Below, piece by piece: positions 15,503 through 25,862 of a stretch of DNA of 64,000 bases. Under the pieces are notes generated by a model, which saw only the letters and a program-made list of their open reading frames with translations, did no database searches and was not told the origin of the DNA. Position 1 is the first letter of the stretch. Every line of letters begins with the position of its first letter. A program made the position numbers and the translations under genes. The stretch spans positions 62,001 through 126,000 of the forward strand of contig JANQQF010000039.1 of assembly GCA_028285035.1 (NCBI GenBank). Reading direction: 5' to 3'. Origin of the DNA: Phycisphaerae bacterium. GTDB lineage: Bacteria; Chloroflexota; Anaerolineae; 4572-78; J111.

Positions 15503-16162
15503 TTATTGATAGGGTCGGCTGTCTAGAATTGACCTAACCAACCGATAAACATGCGTACCAAGTTGTTGGGGCCAGCGGTCTTGAGGTTGGGTATCCAACG
15601 CTTTAGCCCTTTCAACAGCCTCGCTCAAATGTGGCAAAAAGTGGTCAACGTCAAGGTTGCTTTTGTTGTAACTGCCGATAATGTCTACAATTGCTTGATC
15701 GAGACGTGTTCGATTTTTGCGGACTTTTTCATTTTTTAGCAAATCCGCTTTTGTGGCCTCATCATAACGATCAAGTGAAGTAAGATGTAGCAAGAACCAC
15801 AACTCTATGGCTGGATTACTGATGGCCAACAGAAACCCTTTTTGCTCTGATTGGGCTGCTACCTGACTGAGCTTTTTATCTCCCCACTTGTCCACATCGA
15901 TCACCAACCAAAGTTCATCGTTCGCATCAAGTGGATATTCATTGCGGTAGGTATCTAACATCGCCAGTATATGTTCAGGAGAGGAGGCAGTACTTTCTCT
16001 TTGTAAGACCCTGACTTGAACTTTTAAATTTTGGTAGTATCTGGACGAAACTAACGCCTCAAAATATCTGACAGTTGCTTTGGTATCTTCGGTAGCAATG
16101 ATAATTAATTTCGCATCACGCACCGCCGAGGTGCGATCTAAGGGGCGACGTTTACGTGGCAT
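15503..16162 (-). CDS. rloB: RloB-like protein (predicted TOPRIM-type nuclease)
   Basis: This 219-residue protein belongs to the RloB family. It has a basic head (MPRKRRPLDRTSAVRD), an acidic motif IIATEDTKATVRYFEALV (about 21-38) equivalent to the EGxxTExxYF start of the family, LWLVIDVDKWGD with the paired aspartates, and the hallmark SNPAIELWFLLHL. RloB resembles a TOPRIM metal-dependent nuclease fold and accompanies an ABC-type ATPase, RloA. Such pairs occur in restriction loci and resemble the AriA/AriB (PARIS) and AbiL types of anti-phage abortive systems. The gene overlaps the ATPase gene by 11 bases. The defence role is inferred from family and pairing. It sits between the sarcosine oxidase operon and an aminotransferase, which may mark an insertion. 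Confidence 0.82.
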   Translation of the reverse strand: MPRKRRPLDRTSAVRDAKLIIIATEDTKATVRYFEALVSSRYYQNLKVQVRVLQRESTASSPEHILAMLDTYRNEYPLDANDELWLVIDVDKWGDKKLSQVAAQSEQKGFLLAISNPAIELWFLLHLTSLDRYDEATKADLLKNEKVRKNRTRLDQAIVDIIGSYNKSNLDVDHFLPHLSEAVERAKALDTQPQDRWPQQLGTHVYRLVRSILDSRPYQ

Positions 16163-17480
16163 TAGGTTCTAAATCCAGACTGCTACCCAAAACAGGAATT
16201 GCCCCAAATCGTCCTTGTAAATAACCCCGTCGGATGTCCAAATCAGCTCGCGGCTTGAATTCTTCCAATGAATACAAGGCTGAGCTACCAGATGGCCTTT
16301 TTTCGACAAACCAAATTTCATCGCGTCTTACTAAATCCAAGTCAAGTAAGGTTGATTCATGAGTGCTAACAATGAGTTGGCTTCCAGAGGTGTTCTCTAA
16401 AAATAGTTTGATAAAGCGGCGAACCAAATTAGGGTGTAGACTACGCTCTAACTCATCAATGATGAAAACACGACTTACATCCATATAGACTACTGGAAAT
16501 AGATCAACTAAACGTTGAGTACCATCAGACTCTTCAAACATTTCAAATCGGACTTCGTTATCATCCAAACGACGTATTGTCCCTAAAGAATAAAAGTTTT
16601 GTTGACCTTGCTCATTTAATTGAGCGAGATATCGGCCTCCATTTGGAATATCAAAAACAACTGCAGAGTTTTGCTGCAATTCAGTTAGTATATTATCAAC
16701 ATCGTTTTTTGCAGGAAACTTTATGGTTTCTACTTTAACTTGATCAAGGCTAACTCCATCTATTCCGGTATTCATAATGTCAAGAAAATCTGATAGAGAT
16801 TTTCTTACCTCATCATTACTGCCAATTATGCTTTGAATTCCTTTGGCTTTTGACTCAGGAAAAATAATTGTCAAGGTTGTACTGAACCAATCAGACACAG
16901 AAAAATAATAATCCAAATTATCCTCTACCGATTTTGTCAAGAATAATTGATTTGGACGGGTACTCCGAGCCACAAATTGTAAAAATTGTTCATCAGGGTT
17001 CTTTAGCAGGTTGAGGTTTGGGAAAGAGACATTTGTTTTCATTTCCTCATTTGTTACGCGTTCGAAAAGAGGCTGCTCTTTCTGCTTATCCATTAGAAAC
17101 AACCACTCTTCATGAACACATCTGCTGTCAACAACGAATCCATAAGCATAGGCTTGACCTTGACTGATAAATTCAAACTCGAATCGTGATGGCTTCTGAA
17201 GAGCCTCTTCGCTTAATCGAAAAGGTTCAACCGGAATACGTTGTTTTGGTTTTGTACCATCCACGATTAACTTTTGGGCAAAATCCATTGCTCGAATGAG
17301 ATTCGATTTCCCAGAAGCATTCGCTCCATACAACAACCCTGTACGTAACACATCTATACCTTTTGAACCATTTCCTGAAACAACATGATTTGGATGCTTT
17401 TGCATCCGCCCAGGAATCATAGACAGTACAGCTTCTTCATAAAATGAGCGAAAATTTTCAACGGTAAATCGAATAAGCAT
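16152..17480 (-). CDS. rloA: RloA-like AAA/ABC-type ATPase
   Basis: This 442-residue protein of the AAA_15/AAA_21 (SMC/OLD-like) class has the N-terminal strand IRFTVENFRSFYEEAVLSMI, Walker A GANASGKSNLIRAM (about 51-64), and C-terminal Walker B FIIDELERSLHPNLVRRF with the switch His in IVSTHESTLLDLD. The long middle section is helical with little similarity to housekeeping ATPases. Paired with RloB downstream (11-base overlap), it most likely senses an invader and licenses the RloB nuclease. It has lower GC and more AT-rich codons than the flanking sarcosine oxidase genes, consistent with horizontal acquisition. A 109-base AT-rich gap separates it from the aminotransferase gene upstream. The specific system type cannot be assigned from motifs alone. 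Confidence 0.85.
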   Translation of the reverse strand: MLIRFTVENFRSFYEEAVLSMIPGRMQKHPNHVVSGNGSKGIDVLRTGLLYGANASGKSNLIRAMDFAQKLIVDGTKPKQRIPVEPFRLSEEALQKPSRFEFEFISQGQAYAYGFVVDSRCVHEEWLFLMDKQKEQPLFERVTNEEMKTNVSFPNLNLLKNPDEQFLQFVARSTRPNQLFLTKSVEDNLDYYFSVSDWFSTTLTIIFPESKAKGIQSIIGSNDEVRKSLSDFLDIMNTGIDGVSLDQVKVETIKFPAKNDVDNILTELQQNSAVVFDIPNGGRYLAQLNEQGQQNFYSLGTIRRLDDNEVRFEMFEESDGTQRLVDLFPVVYMDVSRVFIIDELERSLHPNLVRRFIKLFLENTSGSQLIVSTHESTLLDLDLVRRDEIWFVEKRPSGSSALYSLEEFKPRADLDIRRGYLQGRFGAIPVLGSSLDLEPNAT

Positions 17481-17589
17481 AATATATCACCTGCGAGAAA
17501 AAATCGTTTATTTTTATTTGATATTACCACAAATCATTCATAACAAAAATGGTTACGTGATTTTTTCTCGTAATTCTAAACACAACTTT

Positions 17590-18819
17590 CTACAACACTG
17601 CATCTAACGCCGCAATCAACTGATTGACCTCAGCGTCATTGGTGTAATGCACAAATGACATACGGAGCACGCCAGGCTCTAGCGGAATACCCAAGGCTTC
17701 CAATACACGCACCGCATAGAAATCGCCATTGCCTGCCATCACTTTGTGCTCAGCCAGTTCACGAGAGACAAAGGCGGCGGAGGTTTCCTTGAGCACAACG
17801 GCCACGGTTGGAGCACGATGCACAGCATCGGCTGGCCCAACGATATGGATATCGTTACGCTGGCTCAGCCAATCGAGCAGTGGGGCCAACCGTTGGGCCT
17901 CGGCTTCACGAAATAAATCGTGCACCCGTCGACCGCGTTCGGCTGGCTCGACCTCATCGTCAAAATGGTGGGCGTGAATGGCATCGAAATAGTCGACCAT
18001 TCCAGCCGCTGCCGCAATCTGGGCGTGGTCGGGCCCTGCGGGGGTCAATTTCTTGTGCGGATATTTGGCATTGAAGTAGTGGCCCTGATTGACAAGTTTT
18101 TCTAATAGCGGTTTGCGCACCACCATCACCCCTTGGTGGGGACCGTAGGTTTTGTAGGAGGAGAAGAGATAAATGTCGGCCCCCAATGTATCAACATCTG
18201 GCAGACCGTGGGGGGCGTAGGAAACGCCATCAACGACGACAGGCGCTCCGACCGCGTGAGCTTTCGCGGCAATTTCGGCCACAGGGTTGATATGCCCAAC
18301 CACGTTGGAACAATGGGGAAAAACAAGCAGGCGTGTTTTCTCATTAAGCAGGTCATCTAAATCAGCCGGATCAAGCAAGCCGGTTTCGGTATTGACCCGC
18401 CACTCGCGCACAACGATGCCTGTGTTCTCCAGCCGTCGCCAGAAGCCGGAGTTGGCCTCGTGATCCTGATTAGTGACGACCATCTCATCGCCCTCTTGCC
18501 ACATCCCTCGAAAGGCCTGGGCCAAAACGTAGGTGTTTTGGGAGGTGGAGGGGCCAAAATTGACCTCATCCGCCTCAATATTCATATAAGCCGCTAGGCG
18601 AGCGTACGCTTCATCCATCTCTGCCCCCGCTTTAGCCGAGGCTGGATATTGGGCGTAAGGTTGCACCTTCGTTTCGCGGTAAAAACGATTTAACCGCTCG
18701 ATGACCTGCCCACAGGCGTAACTTCCTCCAGCATTTTCAAAAAAGGCCCAACCTTGTAGGCTAGGCTCGGAAAAGGCGGGGAATTGACTGCGGACAAAAT
18801 CTAAGTCAAGTTCGGGCAT
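17590..18819 (-). CDS. Class V aminotransferase / cysteine desulfurase-like PLP enzyme
   Basis: This 409-residue enzyme has fold type I PLP features: VNFGPSTSQNTYVLAQAFRG for cofactor phosphate contacts, DQDHEANSGFWRRLE-type substrate region (NQDHEANSGFW), VVVDGVSYAPHGLPDVD with the PLP-binding Asp, and FSSYKTYGPHQG with the Schiff-base lysine. It resembles the SufS/CsdA group that is often annotated as cysteine desulfurase-like (VCR1087 type). I see no clear mobile-loop catalytic cysteine with the usual R(x)GxHC context, so it may be an aminotransferase or lyase rather than a sulfur donor. AAGGAG precedes ATG 18819. Its transcription is opposite to the large sensor kinase. Before the RloAB pair was inserted it may have adjoined the sarcosine oxidase operon, which would fit amino acid catabolism. 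Confidence 0.8.
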   Translation of the reverse strand: MPELDLDFVRSQFPAFSEPSLQGWAFFENAGGSYACGQVIERLNRFYRETKVQPYAQYPASAKAGAEMDEAYARLAAYMNIEADEVNFGPSTSQNTYVLAQAFRGMWQEGDEMVVTNQDHEANSGFWRRLENTGIVVREWRVNTETGLLDPADLDDLLNEKTRLLVFPHCSNVVGHINPVAEIAAKAHAVGAPVVVDGVSYAPHGLPDVDTLGADIYLFSSYKTYGPHQGVMVVRKPLLEKLVNQGHYFNAKYPHKKLTPAGPDHAQIAAAAGMVDYFDAIHAHHFDDEVEPAERGRRVHDLFREAEAQRLAPLLDWLSQRNDIHIVGPADAVHRAPTVAVVLKETSAAFVSRELAEHKVMAGNGDFYAVRVLEALGIPLEPGVLRMSFVHYTNDAEVNQLIAALDAVL

Positions 18820-19095
18820 CAGGAGACTCCTTTAATAGTTGCAACTTGCTGGGTTGCAATTGATAAAGGCTGCCATTTTAGTCTACATGGTATTTTTGGT
18901 CAAAGCGTTGTTCTTTAGAATTGTGCAAGCTTCAGAGCTTTGCTTTTTGTATGATTATGCCTGAATGTCACAGAACTGACAGCAAATTGTTAGAGTGTCT
19001 TAGCCTCGTTGAGATTACAATTGAGTTATAGCTGTAACAACATAGTGTTGCTTCTAATTTGACCTAAATTTGTACGGGTCAGGTATCAATTTAGC

Positions 19096-19106
19096 TGTGT
19101 TATAAT
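19096..19106 (+). promoter_or_regulatory. Extended -10 promoter for the phosphorelay operon
   Basis: GCTGTGTTATAAT ends with a perfect TATAAT at 19101-19106 and TG in the extended -10 position. No good -35 lies 16-18 bases upstream. The remainder of the 18820-19184 gap is AT-rich and shows no gene. An almost identical AGCTGTGTTATA(A/C)T lies before the SARP regulator at 53020-53032. Confidence 0.5.
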
Positions 19107-19184
19107 GTAGGTTAAGAAAGAATGCATAATTCCTTTTCTTTGACAACAGAAAATATTGATATGCAGGTGAATGGGAGTGAACCT

Positions 19185-22100
19185 ATGTCATGGCAAAAGC
19201 CACGGATATTGCTTATTAGTCGTCAGATTGGGAAACATCATCAATGGATTGACGATTTGCGAGCGGGTGAATATCAAATGGAGGTAGAACCTCATTATCA
19301 GACTGTGAGGGATGGGGAGGAAACAGGTCGCAGTGACTACTCAGCAGTCGTTTTAGATGTTATTGAAGATCACCAAACCAATGGTCGTGGTTACGATGTG
19401 AGGCAAATCAAGCAGGACAATCAAGATACGCCACTTATTTTATTGCTTGGGGAAAAAACGTCGCCCACTTTTTTTGAGCAGGTTGATATCTATGGTTATC
19501 TGTACAAACCAGTTGATTATCAACAAGCTAATCTTATGCTTCAACGGGCTACCGAGCACTACAATTTGAAACGGACCTTGACCCAAAAACAAAAGCGTCA
19601 TCGCAGGATGCAGCGTCAAAATCGTCACTTTAGGACCTTGCGAAAATTGGCCCATCAGATGAATTCTATCTTTAAGCTTGAAGATTTATTAGGTGCGATG
19701 TTACAAGAGGGATTACAAGCAATAAAAACCCAATCGGGTTCAATAATGCTCTTTAACCCAAGTTCCAATATTTTGGAAATGAAGGTCAGGCTTGTCGGCG
19801 ACCAGTTCGTATCTGAACAAGTCTATTTTGAATTGGAAATGGGTGAGGGCATTGCGGGCTATGTTGCCGAAACTGGGCAAATTTATAATTGTGTCGATGC
19901 GGCGACGGACCCACGCTGCAAAATGATCCCGAATGCCTTCAATGAGGGTTCAATTCTCTCCGTGCCCATCATTTCGCACGGACGGGTCTTGGGCGTGATT
20001 AATGCGGTTCATCCAGAGCCATACTTTTTTCAGGCAGGTGAAATCAATTTTCTAGCCTTATTAGCTGGGCAGGTGGCCTTGGCAATTGAAACGCAGCTCC
20101 TCCGAGATATGACCAATGTACCTTTTACCACGTTAGATATCAATAGGGTGTTGACGGAGGTGATCAAAAGTGCGTGTCTCCTCACGGGAACACAATCTGG
20201 CGCAATTATTTGGGCGGATGAATTAGGACACCCCATTGGGGCTATTCGCTTTCCGGGGGGTGATTTTTTGCCACGGACCGAAGGCTTGGCCTATCAGGTG
20301 ATTACCTCAGGGAAATTGCTAATTGTTGATGATGCTCAACATAATGATCAGGTCAAAGATTCCTCGAAGGCCAGCGGGATTCAAACGATGTGTGGCTTAC
20401 CGATTAAGGTTCAAGCACGACATGAATCTAAGTCGGATTGCTGTATTGGGGCCTTGTTTGTCAATTCAATTTATAACCGTGCCTTTAGCACTCATGATTT
20501 CAGGTTGCTAAACGGGCTAGCGAATAAAGCGGCTCTTGTCATTGAAAATGCCCGACTGTATCAAAGTTTTATGCGTGAACGGGAGCGAATGTTCTCCTTA
20601 TTTGAGGCTAGCGATTCAATTATTTCATTGGGCGAGCCGGAACAGATTTTGCAACAAACGGTGGATCAGGCAGGTGCTTGGTCTCAGGCCAGTGGCGTGA
20701 CCTTGATGTTGGTCAATACGTATGGGCAAGCCACACATTTAGCTACAACGGGGTTGGACACCGAATTAAATATTGAGGCTGACCAATTTATTCGGACACA
20801 GGGTCTATCGATCCAGATTATAAACAACGGACGACCTGACTACATCGAAGGAAGCAGACACGATCAACATCGGCTTAATCCTAAGGCCAAGTTACGTGGT
20901 ATAAAAGCGGCCCTAGGCATCCCGTTTAAAATTAGGGACAAGACCGTTGGTGTGATGTGGATCCATTATCAAACGCCACGTCTGTTTTCAATGGAAGAAA
21001 TTGTCAGCATACAGTTGTATCTTAATCATGCGGCGATTACGTATGATAATGCTCGGCGAATTCGAGAGTTAGAGCATATGCAACAAGCGGTTAAAGCCCT
21101 GTCCAGTGTCGCTCAGTTGGCGGATATGCTAAAACAGATTGTGGACAGTGCTTGTCTCGTGTTACAGGCCACCTCAGCAGCGATCCAACTATATGACCCA
21201 GATCGTAAAGAGTTTTTGTTGGATAACTCCGTCACTGCCGGAGTGCCTTTTGATTTATGGCGAACCTTTCAAAAGAAAGCCCCTAAACCAGGGCACACCG
21301 CCTATACAATTATGGAACAAGGCTGGATCGGGGTTAATGACATTCAGGATGCAAAGTCTAATCAGTTTATCGGGCAAACCACTCGGAATTTGCTAAAAAA
21401 GATTATGGCCAAGAGTTTTCAAGGGGTGGCCTTGAAAATCGGGGATGAAAAATTAGGCGTTCTTTATGTTAATTATGATCAACCCCGACACTTTGCTGAG
21501 CGTGAGCGTAAAACGGCCCAAACCTTTGCACATCACGCCGCCTTAGCTCTGAAAAAAGTGCGCTTGCTCGATCAAGTAAACACCGTCCGAAATGTCGCTT
21601 ACATTGTGGCCCGGAAGACAATGTTGGAAGATTTAGATGGCACCTTGAACGCCTTGGTCCAAGGTGTCCAAGATATTTTAGGCTGCGATGCCATCAGTTT
21701 ATATGTTTACAATCCTGAACAAAAGCGACTTACAGATGAGCCAAAGATGCGTGGGGTCTACTACCCAGAGCGAGCAGCTTCTTTTTCAAAGATACCCCAA
21801 AATTCGATTGTGTTTAAAATGCTACAACAAGAACAGCCTTACATTGTAGAAGATATCACCACGCATCATCTATTTAAAAAGAGACGTTTTGTTATCGATG
21901 AACAGATAAAATCTTGTGTGGCGATTCCCTTACGTGCCCAAAATGAAACCGTTGGGGTGTTATTTATCAACTACAGGCAACATCACCATTTCTCGCCTGA
22001 TGAGTTAAAAGATATTGAGTTATTTGCTCTTCAGGCAGCTGTGGCCATTCGTAATGTCCAGTTATACACCCGAATTGAAAAACGTGTTGGTACCCGCCAA

Positions 22101-25100
22101 ACCTTGCTTGAAGCCAGCCAAGCCGTGACCAATAATCTCAATTTGGATGAGACCTTATTTGCAATTGCTGAGCAAGCATCAAAATTAACGGGGGCGGCGC
22201 GATCCAGTCATTTAGCAAGAGTGGATGACAACAAACTGAGTTTTGTTGCAGCGTATCCCCGCGATCAACTCCCCCAACTAACGATTGATATTGGGCGTAT
22301 TGATTTCGCTGGAATGCAACCGATTGGAATTACAGGAACTGCCGTCAAAGCGCGACAATCGATTTTGGTGGGGAATGTCATTAAGCATCCAAACTATATC
22401 ATTTATGACACGGAAACACGCTCGGAATTAGCAGTGCCCATTATGATTGGTAATGAAATTATTGGGGCCATCAACGTTGAACATCATCAGTACGATGCCT
22501 TTGATACCGATGACCAAACCGCATTGGAGTCATTAGCAGCGCAAGCCGCAATTGCCATCCAAAACGCCAGACTATATGCTGAAAAAAAGCGGCAAGTCCA
22601 TCAAATGTCCATTATTGCCGAGATTAGCCGTTTAATCAATATGAGTCTAGATTTGGATAAAATTCTAAATGATATATTGAGTGCTGTAAAAAGTTTAATT
22701 GCTTACAGTGCGGCCAAGATATGTCTTTGGCATCCAGACCAAGCCGTGATGCACGTTTATAGCCAGATCGGTGATTTTGGCTCGATTTCGCAGGATGGGG
22801 AGGTGTATTATCAAGAGGATGCCTTTACGAGTTGGATATTACATCATTATCAACCACTGCTTATCCAGGATTTGTTAACACAAACGAGCATTCAATTTCA
22901 GCCCGATGATGCGGCAACTTTACCCCGTTCCTTTGTTGGTGTTCCGTTGTATAGCGATAATGAATTGTTAGGCACATTGGAGCTACTCGGTGAACACCCG
23001 AACGCCTTCTCCCCGAATGATATGAACCTCCTAAAAATCATTGGGCAACAGGCAATGATTGCCATTAAAAATGCCCGTCTTTTTGCCTCTGAACGGGAAA
23101 ATGTTCGACATCTACGCAGGATTCATCATATTGCCTCCCTGACCAATATTACCTTGGACTCTAGCGAAATCTTTAGACGGGTTCTTTCGGAGCTTTTAGA
23201 TATATTTGATCTGGATCAAGGGCGTGTGACTCTATTTGATCACCAAGATCAATTTGGTTACGGCTTGATTGAATATCCAGAGATTGGCTCAACCCGAAAA
23301 ACGAATGTGGCAATCCCGTTGACTAACAACCTTATTTTTGAGCACCTCTTCACTCACAAAATACCCTTGGCCCGTAATACTGTGTCGGATGACCTCAAGG
23401 AAGCTTTAAGCATTGCCCCACACGTACAGTCGGTGTTGATTGTGCCGATTACAACGAAAAATGAGGTCATGGGGGCGTTTTGGCTAGAGGCGAAATATAC
23501 AAAGCGGAACTTTACCCAACAAGAGATTCATCTGGCCCAGATTATGGTGGCCCAAGTTTCTACAGCCATTGAGAATGCCCAGTTGTATGATAAATTACAG
23601 TATCGGGTTCGCTTTCTGGAAACCCTGTCGGAAACAGGTCATATTTTGACCAAATCTCTGGATCTCAATGAGATTTTTGAAAAAATTGTCGAGCAAGCTT
23701 GGAAATTAACCGCCCATCATGGCACAAAAATCAGCTTTGCCTGTGTGGCTCTGGTTAAGGCGGGCCGAACCGAATTAATTACCGCCTATCCCCCTGAAAA
23801 ATTTACCCCAGCCATCGACGTCTATCAGCCGTTGGCCGATAATGCCCCGGATGACCAGCCGGTCGGAGTTATGGGGCGTATAGCGAGGACGGGTGTAGCC
23901 GAAATTATTCCGAATGTCTTGCTGGATAAGGATTATGTCGCCTGTCATCCCAGCACGCGCTCTGAATTAGCGGTACCGATTATGTTTAAGGACGAGGTTT
24001 TTGGGGTCATTAATGTGGAGCACCCCCGATTTAATGCCTTTGACATGGAAGATTTGAGTGCCCTCACTGCTTTGGCTGCTCAGGCCAGTATAGCCATTGA
24101 CAATGCCCAATTATTTGAGAAAGTCGAACGTCACGCTGATTTGTTAGATGCTACTGCCCAAGTTGCTCGCAAAGCAACAAGCTTTTTGGATGAAAAACGC
24201 TTAATGGACGAATCCGTTGATTTGATTGTGAATAGCTTTGACTTTTTATATCATGCTGGTGTTTTTTTGTTAGATAAAAATAAAGAATGGGCTATATTAC
24301 AGGCTGCCTCTTCGGATGGCGGGAAGCAGATGCTAAAGAATAAACATCAATTAAGAGTAGGGAAGGGTATTGTTGGCTATGTCACCAAATATGGTCAGTC
24401 GAGACTGACGCCTGACGTTTCATTAGATCCGCATCACTATGTTAATCCCCATTTACCACGAACAAAAGCAGAAATGGCCTTTCCCTTAAAGACACGGGAA
24501 GAGGTTTTTGGGGCTCTGGATGTACAAAGCATGGATGTGGTTGATTTGTCAGATGAAGATATTGCTGTTTTACAGATTATGGCCGATCAATTGGCGAACG
24601 CGATTCATAATGCTCAATTGTATCAAGAGGTGGTTGAGCGATTGAATGAGGCCAATATCCTAAAAACAGCGGCTTTCTCATTGGCTGGCAAGATTGAACA
24701 TCAGCAAATCTTAAATGTGGTCATGATTGAAGCGATGAATATCTCTGATACCCAAGAGGGTGGTATTCTTTTTTGGGACGCACAAACTGAACAATTTGTG
24801 GAGACTCTCAGAATCGAGCAAGGAGGAAACTTGTATGCCTATGAGAGCTCAGTGCGGTCTAACGGGTGGACACGAAAGATTGTCGATGAGCAACAAACGC
24901 TTGTCGTTTCAGATATGACACACGAAGCCAACGCCAACCCTCAATATCTAGCTAAAGGGTATCGTGCCGCGATTGGTGTACCATTGTCAGTGCAAGATCA
25001 AGTGATTGGGGTCTTGCATGTCCGCTCTAAATCGGTGCGATATTTTGAGGATCGTCAAGTGGAGCTATTGGAGTCCTTGGCCGATCATGCAGCGGTAGCT

Positions 25101-25862
25101 ATCGCCCGATCTCGACAGTATGAGGAATTAAGGCAAACCAAAGGGATGGTCGGAGCTAGAACAGCCTTGGCGTGGATGGGCATGGCCAACAATACGTGGC
25201 GGCATACAATTGAAAAACATGCGGTGACTATTCGAGATCAACTACAACTTTTCACAGAGGATTTGCAGGATATATCGCTTCCCCAAGCGATGGCACCCAA
25301 ATTAAATAAACGGTTGGAGATGATTGAGCGGTTGGCTAAAAAAATTATGGAAAAACCATTGACCCCCCCGTTGTCAGCAGAGGAAAGTTTGGACATTGTG
25401 GTGGTTAATGAATTTGTGCAGGAACGAGCAAAACAGCTGTGGGAAAATACACCGTACAATGATACAACCCTAAAATTTGAGTGTCACTTAGCTACCGAGA
25501 CTGCGGTGAAAGTTAGCCCAGAGTGGTTACGGCGGGCCTTTGACATTTTAGTGGACAATGCGGTCAATGCCATATCTCAATGTAATGTACGGGTTATCAA
25601 AATAGGTACACGTCGGCGGCTGGAATATGCCCAAATTTTTGTGGCAGATACAGGACCGGGGTTACCCAAAGAGATTGAAGAAAAAATAGGCTTGGATTTT
25701 ATTGAAAAAGCGGAAGATGCCAGAGGGCTGGGGATGGGATTGTTGATGGCCCAGACCATTGTGCAAACGTATGGGGGGGATATCAAAGTCGAAAAAAGTG
25801 GGGCAGATGGAACGACAATGGTTATCACATTACCTTTGGATCAGGATGGGAGTGTTGAATGA
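19185..25862 (+). CDS. Giant hybrid sensor kinase: receiver, eleven GAF domains, kinase core
   Basis: The protein has about 2225 residues. A receiver-like domain (about 5-120) comes first, with AVVLDVIED and the Lys in YLYKPVDY. It is followed by about eleven GAF domains, each ending in a helix of the type AIAIxNARLY; the ends fall near residues 305, 458, 625, 795, 960, 1130, 1300, 1468, 1643, 1812 and 1978, a period of about 168. The C-terminus has a helical dimerisation segment with WRHTIEKHAVTI and a HATPase domain with DNAVNAI (N box), DTGPGLP (G1) and GLGMGLLMAQ (G2). No membrane segment is visible, so it is a cytosolic integrator of many ligands or redox signals. ATG 19185, with GGGAG upstream, is preferred to ATG 19122, because homology starts at MSWQKPRILLIS. 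It overlaps the next gene by four bases. Confidence 0.9.
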   Translation: MSWQKPRILLISRQIGKHHQWIDDLRAGEYQMEVEPHYQTVRDGEETGRSDYSAVVLDVIEDHQTNGRGYDVRQIKQDNQDTPLILLLGEKTSPTFFEQVDIYGYLYKPVDYQQANLMLQRATEHYNLKRTLTQKQKRHRRMQRQNRHFRTLRKLAHQMNSIFKLEDLLGAMLQEGLQAIKTQSGSIMLFNPSSNILEMKVRLVGDQFVSEQVYFELEMGEGIAGYVAETGQIYNCVDAATDPRCKMIPNAFNEGSILSVPIISHGRVLGVINAVHPEPYFFQAGEINFLALLAGQVALAIETQLLRDMTNVPFTTLDINRVLTEVIKSACLLTGTQSGAIIWADELGHPIGAIRFPGGDFLPRTEGLAYQVITSGKLLIVDDAQHNDQVKDSSKASGIQTMCGLPIKVQARHESKSDCCIGALFVNSIYNRAFSTHDFRLLNGLANKAALVIENARLYQSFMRERERMFSLFEASDSIISLGEPEQILQQTVDQAGAWSQASGVTLMLVNTYGQATHLATTGLDTELNIEADQFIRTQGLSIQIINNGRPDYIEGSRHDQHRLNPKAKLRGIKAALGIPFKIRDKTVGVMWIHYQTPRLFSMEEIVSIQLYLNHAAITYDNARRIRELEHMQQAVKALSSVAQLADMLKQIVDSACLVLQATSAAIQLYDPDRKEFLLDNSVTAGVPFDLWRTFQKKAPKPGHTAYTIMEQGWIGVNDIQDAKSNQFIGQTTRNLLKKIMAKSFQGVALKIGDEKLGVLYVNYDQPRHFAERERKTAQTFAHHAALALKKVRLLDQVNTVRNVAYIVARKTMLEDLDGTLNALVQGVQDILGCDAISLYVYNPEQKRLTDEPKMRGVYYPERAASFSKIPQNSIVFKMLQQEQPYIVEDITTHHLFKKRRFVIDEQIKSCVAIPLRAQNETVGVLFINYRQHHHFSPDELKDIELFALQAAVAIRNVQLYTRIEKRVGTRQTLLEASQAVTNNLNLDETLFAIAEQASKLTGAARSSHLARVDDNKLSFVAAYPRDQLPQLTIDIGRIDFAGMQPIGITGTAVKARQSILVGNVIKHPNYIIYDTETRSELAVPIMIGNEIIGAINVEHHQYDAFDTDDQTALESLAAQAAIAIQNARLYAEKKRQVHQMSIIAEISRLINMSLDLDKILNDILSAVKSLIAYSAAKICLWHPDQAVMHVYSQIGDFGSISQDGEVYYQEDAFTSWILHHYQPLLIQDLLTQTSIQFQPDDAATLPRSFVGVPLYSDNELLGTLELLGEHPNAFSPNDMNLLKIIGQQAMIAIKNARLFASERENVRHLRRIHHIASLTNITLDSSEIFRRVLSELLDIFDLDQGRVTLFDHQDQFGYGLIEYPEIGSTRKTNVAIPLTNNLIFEHLFTHKIPLARNTVSDDLKEALSIAPHVQSVLIVPITTKNEVMGAFWLEAKYTKRNFTQQEIHLAQIMVAQVSTAIENAQLYDKLQYRVRFLETLSETGHILTKSLDLNEIFEKIVEQAWKLTAHHGTKISFACVALVKAGRTELITAYPPEKFTPAIDVYQPLADNAPDDQPVGVMGRIARTGVAEIIPNVLLDKDYVACHPSTRSELAVPIMFKDEVFGVINVEHPRFNAFDMEDLSALTALAAQASIAIDNAQLFEKVERHADLLDATAQVARKATSFLDEKRLMDESVDLIVNSFDFLYHAGVFLLDKNKEWAILQAASSDGGKQMLKNKHQLRVGKGIVGYVTKYGQSRLTPDVSLDPHHYVNPHLPRTKAEMAFPLKTREEVFGALDVQSMDVVDLSDEDIAVLQIMADQLANAIHNAQLYQEVVERLNEANILKTAAFSLAGKIEHQQILNVVMIEAMNISDTQEGGILFWDAQTEQFVETLRIEQGGNLYAYESSVRSNGWTRKIVDEQQTLVVSDMTHEANANPQYLAKGYRAAIGVPLSVQDQVIGVLHVRSKSVRYFEDRQVELLESLADHAAVAIARSRQYEELRQTKGMVGARTALAWMGMANNTWRHTIEKHAVTIRDQLQLFTEDLQDISLPQAMAPKLNKRLEMIERLAKKIMEKPLTPPLSAEESLDIVVVNEFVQERAKQLWENTPYNDTTLKFECHLATETAVKVSPEWLRRAFDILVDNAVNAISQCNVRVIKIGTRRRLEYAQIFVADTGPGLPKEIEEKIGLDFIEKAEDARGLGMGLLMAQTIVQTYGGDIKVEKSGADGTTMVITLPLDQDGSVE

